Source: Tenrec ecaudatus (taxonomy: Eukaryota; Chordata; Mammalia; Afrosoricida; Tenrecidae). From it: 64,000 nucleotides of DNA. Below the pieces are notes generated by a model. That model did not search any database and was not told the origin of the DNA. It worked only from the letters and a program-made list of their open reading frames with translations. A program made the translations under genes and the position numbers. The DNA is taken from NCBI RefSeq assembly GCF_050624435.1, contig NC_134546.1:40999501-41063500 (forward strand), written 5' to 3'. Below are positions 61,752 to 64,000 of this stretch, one piece after another; positions within the stretch are counted from its first letter, which is position 1, and each line of letters opens with the position of its first letter.

Positions 61752-62340
61752 CTTGTTGCCGTTGTGATTCTGACTCTAGGGGCTCTGTGTACAACACAAG
61801 TCCCATGTGCCCCCCCCCCACGGTTGTTATGTCTGAGCCCATTGTTGCATCCACTGTGCCAATCCTTTCCCCCCCTGTTGTCCCTCTACTACACCGAGTA
61901 TGATGTTCTTCTCCAAGGACTGCTCTCGTCCAAGAGCATTTTAAATCACTTGAGACCCCACCTCCCCACCCTTGCCTCTAAGGACCATTCTAGCTGTACT
62001 TCGTCTTTTTCTTTGGCTGTCCATGGTACTTTCAGTATTCTTCACCAGCGCCATAATTCAAAGGCATCAATTCTTTTTCTGTCTTCCTTACTCATTGCTC
62101 AACTCTCACACGCACATGAGGCAGTTGAAAGCACCCTGGCGTGGGTCATGTATCTTGGTCCTCAGGGTGACCTCCTTGCTTTTCAATACTTTAAAGAGGT
62201 CTTGTGCACAGATTGACCCAACACAATGCATCCTTTTCTTGCGTGGCTGCTGCTTTCCATGAGCATCAATTGTGCATCCACCAACTTCAATCTTGTCTCT
62301 GATTGTCATGATGCTATTTATTTGTCCTGCCCCAGGAAAC
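61752..62340 (-). mobile_element. RTE-class LINE, 3' part (sense on minus strand)
   Basis: Reverse of the RTE1-like C-terminal and tail region: gagcccattgttgcatccac, tcttctccaaggactgctc, cataattcaaaggcatcaatt, aacttcaatcttgtctctg. Together with 62341-63745 it forms one inverted copy. Confidence 0.82.
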
Positions 62341-63745
62341 TATATAAATATAGAAGCACAAAGAGCAGTTGAGTTCTCGAAGAGCCAGCTTCTGGGGTGA
62401 CTGAGACTTTGCCACTCATGCTTCGTCAGCAAGGGGCAGACTGTGGAACAGACCATCAACTGCTCGTATTTAAGGTCGGCTTGAAACTGAAGAAAATTAA
62501 AACCAGTCCAAGAGAGTCAAAACATGACCTTGAGTACTAGAATTTTGAGAACGTCTCAAGAATAGATTTTATTCATTAAACACTGAAGATAGAAGACCTG
62601 ACAAGCTATGAGGTGACATCAAGAACACTATAGGTCATTAAAAAGACAGGAAAGAAAGAAAAAGATCAAAGTGGATGTCAGAAGAGACTCTGAAACTTGC
62701 TCTTGATCAAGAGTGAGTGGCTGAAGCACGTGGAAGAAATGATGAAATAAAAGCTAAATGGAAAATTTCAAAAAGAAACTCAAGAGCACAAAGTAAAATA
62801 TTACAGTGAAATGTGAAAACACCTAGAGTTAGAAACCCAAAAAGGAAAAATACGCTCAGCATAAATCAAACTGAAGGAACTGAGGAAAAATGCCAAGGCT
62901 CAGGTTTCAACATTGGAAGATTCTATGGGCAAAACACTGAATGGAGCCAGAAGCGCCAAAAGAAGATGGAAGGAAGGAATACACAGAGTCACTGAACCTA
63001 AAAGAACTAGTTGACATTCAACCATTTCAAGAGGTAGCATATGAGGAAGAATCAAAGGTACTGAACGAAAAACTCCACACAACACTGAAGACATTAGCCA
63101 TAAATAAGCTCAGGGAATCGACAGAATACCTTCCCATGGAAATGTTTCAACAAGCTGTGGAGCATTGGAAGCACTCCCACATTGATGTCAGGAAATTTGA
63201 AAGACAGCTACCTGGCCAACTGCCTGGAAGAGCTGTATATTTGTCCTCATTCTAAAGAAAAGTGACCAAACAGAATACCCAAATTATATAACAGTATTAC
63301 CAATATCAAGTAAAATGTTGCTGAAGATCATACAAGGAACTGCTAGAAATTCAGGCCAAATTCAAAATGGGACCTGGAACAAGGGATATCATTGCTGATG
63401 TCAGATGGATCTTGGATGAAAGCAGAGGACACCAGAACAATGTTTACCTCTTTGACTATCAAAGGCATTCAACCTTGGGAATCATAACAAGCTATGGACA
63501 GCCTTGACAAGAAGGAGAATTCCAGAACACTAATTGAGCTCATACAGAACCTGTATTTAGATCAGGAGGCAGTCATTCATAAAGAACAAGTGAATACTGC
63601 ATGGCTTGAAATCAAGAAAGGTGTATGTTGGGGTTGTATCTTTTCACCATACTTATTCAATCTGTATACTGAGAAAATAATCAAGGAGGTAGATGATATG
63701 AAGCAGATTTGGGCATTAGGATTGGAGAAAGACTTATTAACAACT
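62341..63745 (+). mobile_element. RTE-class LINE, endonuclease end to mid-RT (inverted 5' part)
   Basis: cagactgtggaacagaccatc (end of the endonuclease domain), caagctgtggagcattgg (63153), gatgtcagatggatcttgg (63399) and aagaaaggtgtatgttggggttgt (63614, the RKGV-type RT motif). It ends at cttattaacaac, just before the YADD box. Broken by many stops. Confidence 0.82.
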
Positions 63746-63869
63746 TTTTTTGAATAATGTATATATTTTTAATTTGAATAATATTTTATTGACATATCTT
63801 ACTCATTCCTATTAACAATTGTTGATATACTTCCTACATCGTTCAATAGTTTTTTCATAGAATCTTTCA
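63746..63869. other. AT-rich unassigned
   Basis: T/A-rich linker between the RTE copy and the last retroposon copy. Confidence 0.4.
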
Positions 63870-64000
63870 ATACATGTTAAGAATTAAGGTTGCAGATGGA
63901 TATTGGGCCTCTACTCAAGTACTCCCTCAACACAAGAACACTGTTCTAATAATCTGGCATTCTATGATGCTCATCTTCATAACACAATCACTGAAGACAA
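63870..64000 (+). mobile_element. 2-kb retroposon, cut by window end
   Basis: ggatattgggcctctactc, caagtactccctcaacac and ctatgatgctcatcttcat match the middle of the sense element; it continues beyond the window. Confidence 0.8.

Overview
The window is nuclear DNA from a placental mammal. The mobile elements point to Afrotheria, most likely a tenrec such as Echinops. Three repeat signatures support this: about twenty copies of a tRNA-derived SINE of the AfroSINE type; several RTE-class (BovB-like) LINE copies resembling the RTE1 elements of afrotherians; and several short SPIN-type hAT transposons, two of them with perfect 8-bp target duplications. SPIN is known as a patchily distributed, horizontally transferred transposon found in tenrecs among a few mammals. 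The species call is an inference.

Layout. Positions 1-15420 are the 3' part of FOXN2 on the + strand: intron (1-7850), a 69-bp coding exon (7851-7919), an intron (7920-10204), the last coding exon (10205-10728) and a long 3' UTR to a poly(A) signal at 15396-15401. This is the only functional protein-coding gene I can support. The rest (15421-64000) looks intergenic. It holds a CpG-rich island (about 16740-17440), an RPL29 retrocopy (17881-18489), an RBBP4 retrocopy with its 3' UTR (44908-47036), a U2 snRNA fragment (53215-53250), and many layers of repeats.

Repeat history. The dominant element is a roughly 2-kb noncoding, AATAAA/poly(A)-tailed retroposon present as about 14 whole or 5'-truncated copies (about 10 kb in total). 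I could not assign it to a named family; it may be a LINE 3' UTR or a non-autonomous unit. A second recurrent element is a ~500-575 bp TG...CA sequence with 5-bp target duplications, read here as a solo LTR with three copies. RTE copies are interrupted by the 2-kb element, by AfroSINEs and by the LTR-like element, so the RTE copies are older. One RTE copy (61752-63745) has the geometry of a twin-priming 5' inversion. Older eutherian repeats (L2, MIR, L1M, MLT1-type LTRs) are also visible.

No CRISPR, operon, plasmid or viral coding system is present. Repeat boundaries were read by eye and are usually good to about 5-20 bases.
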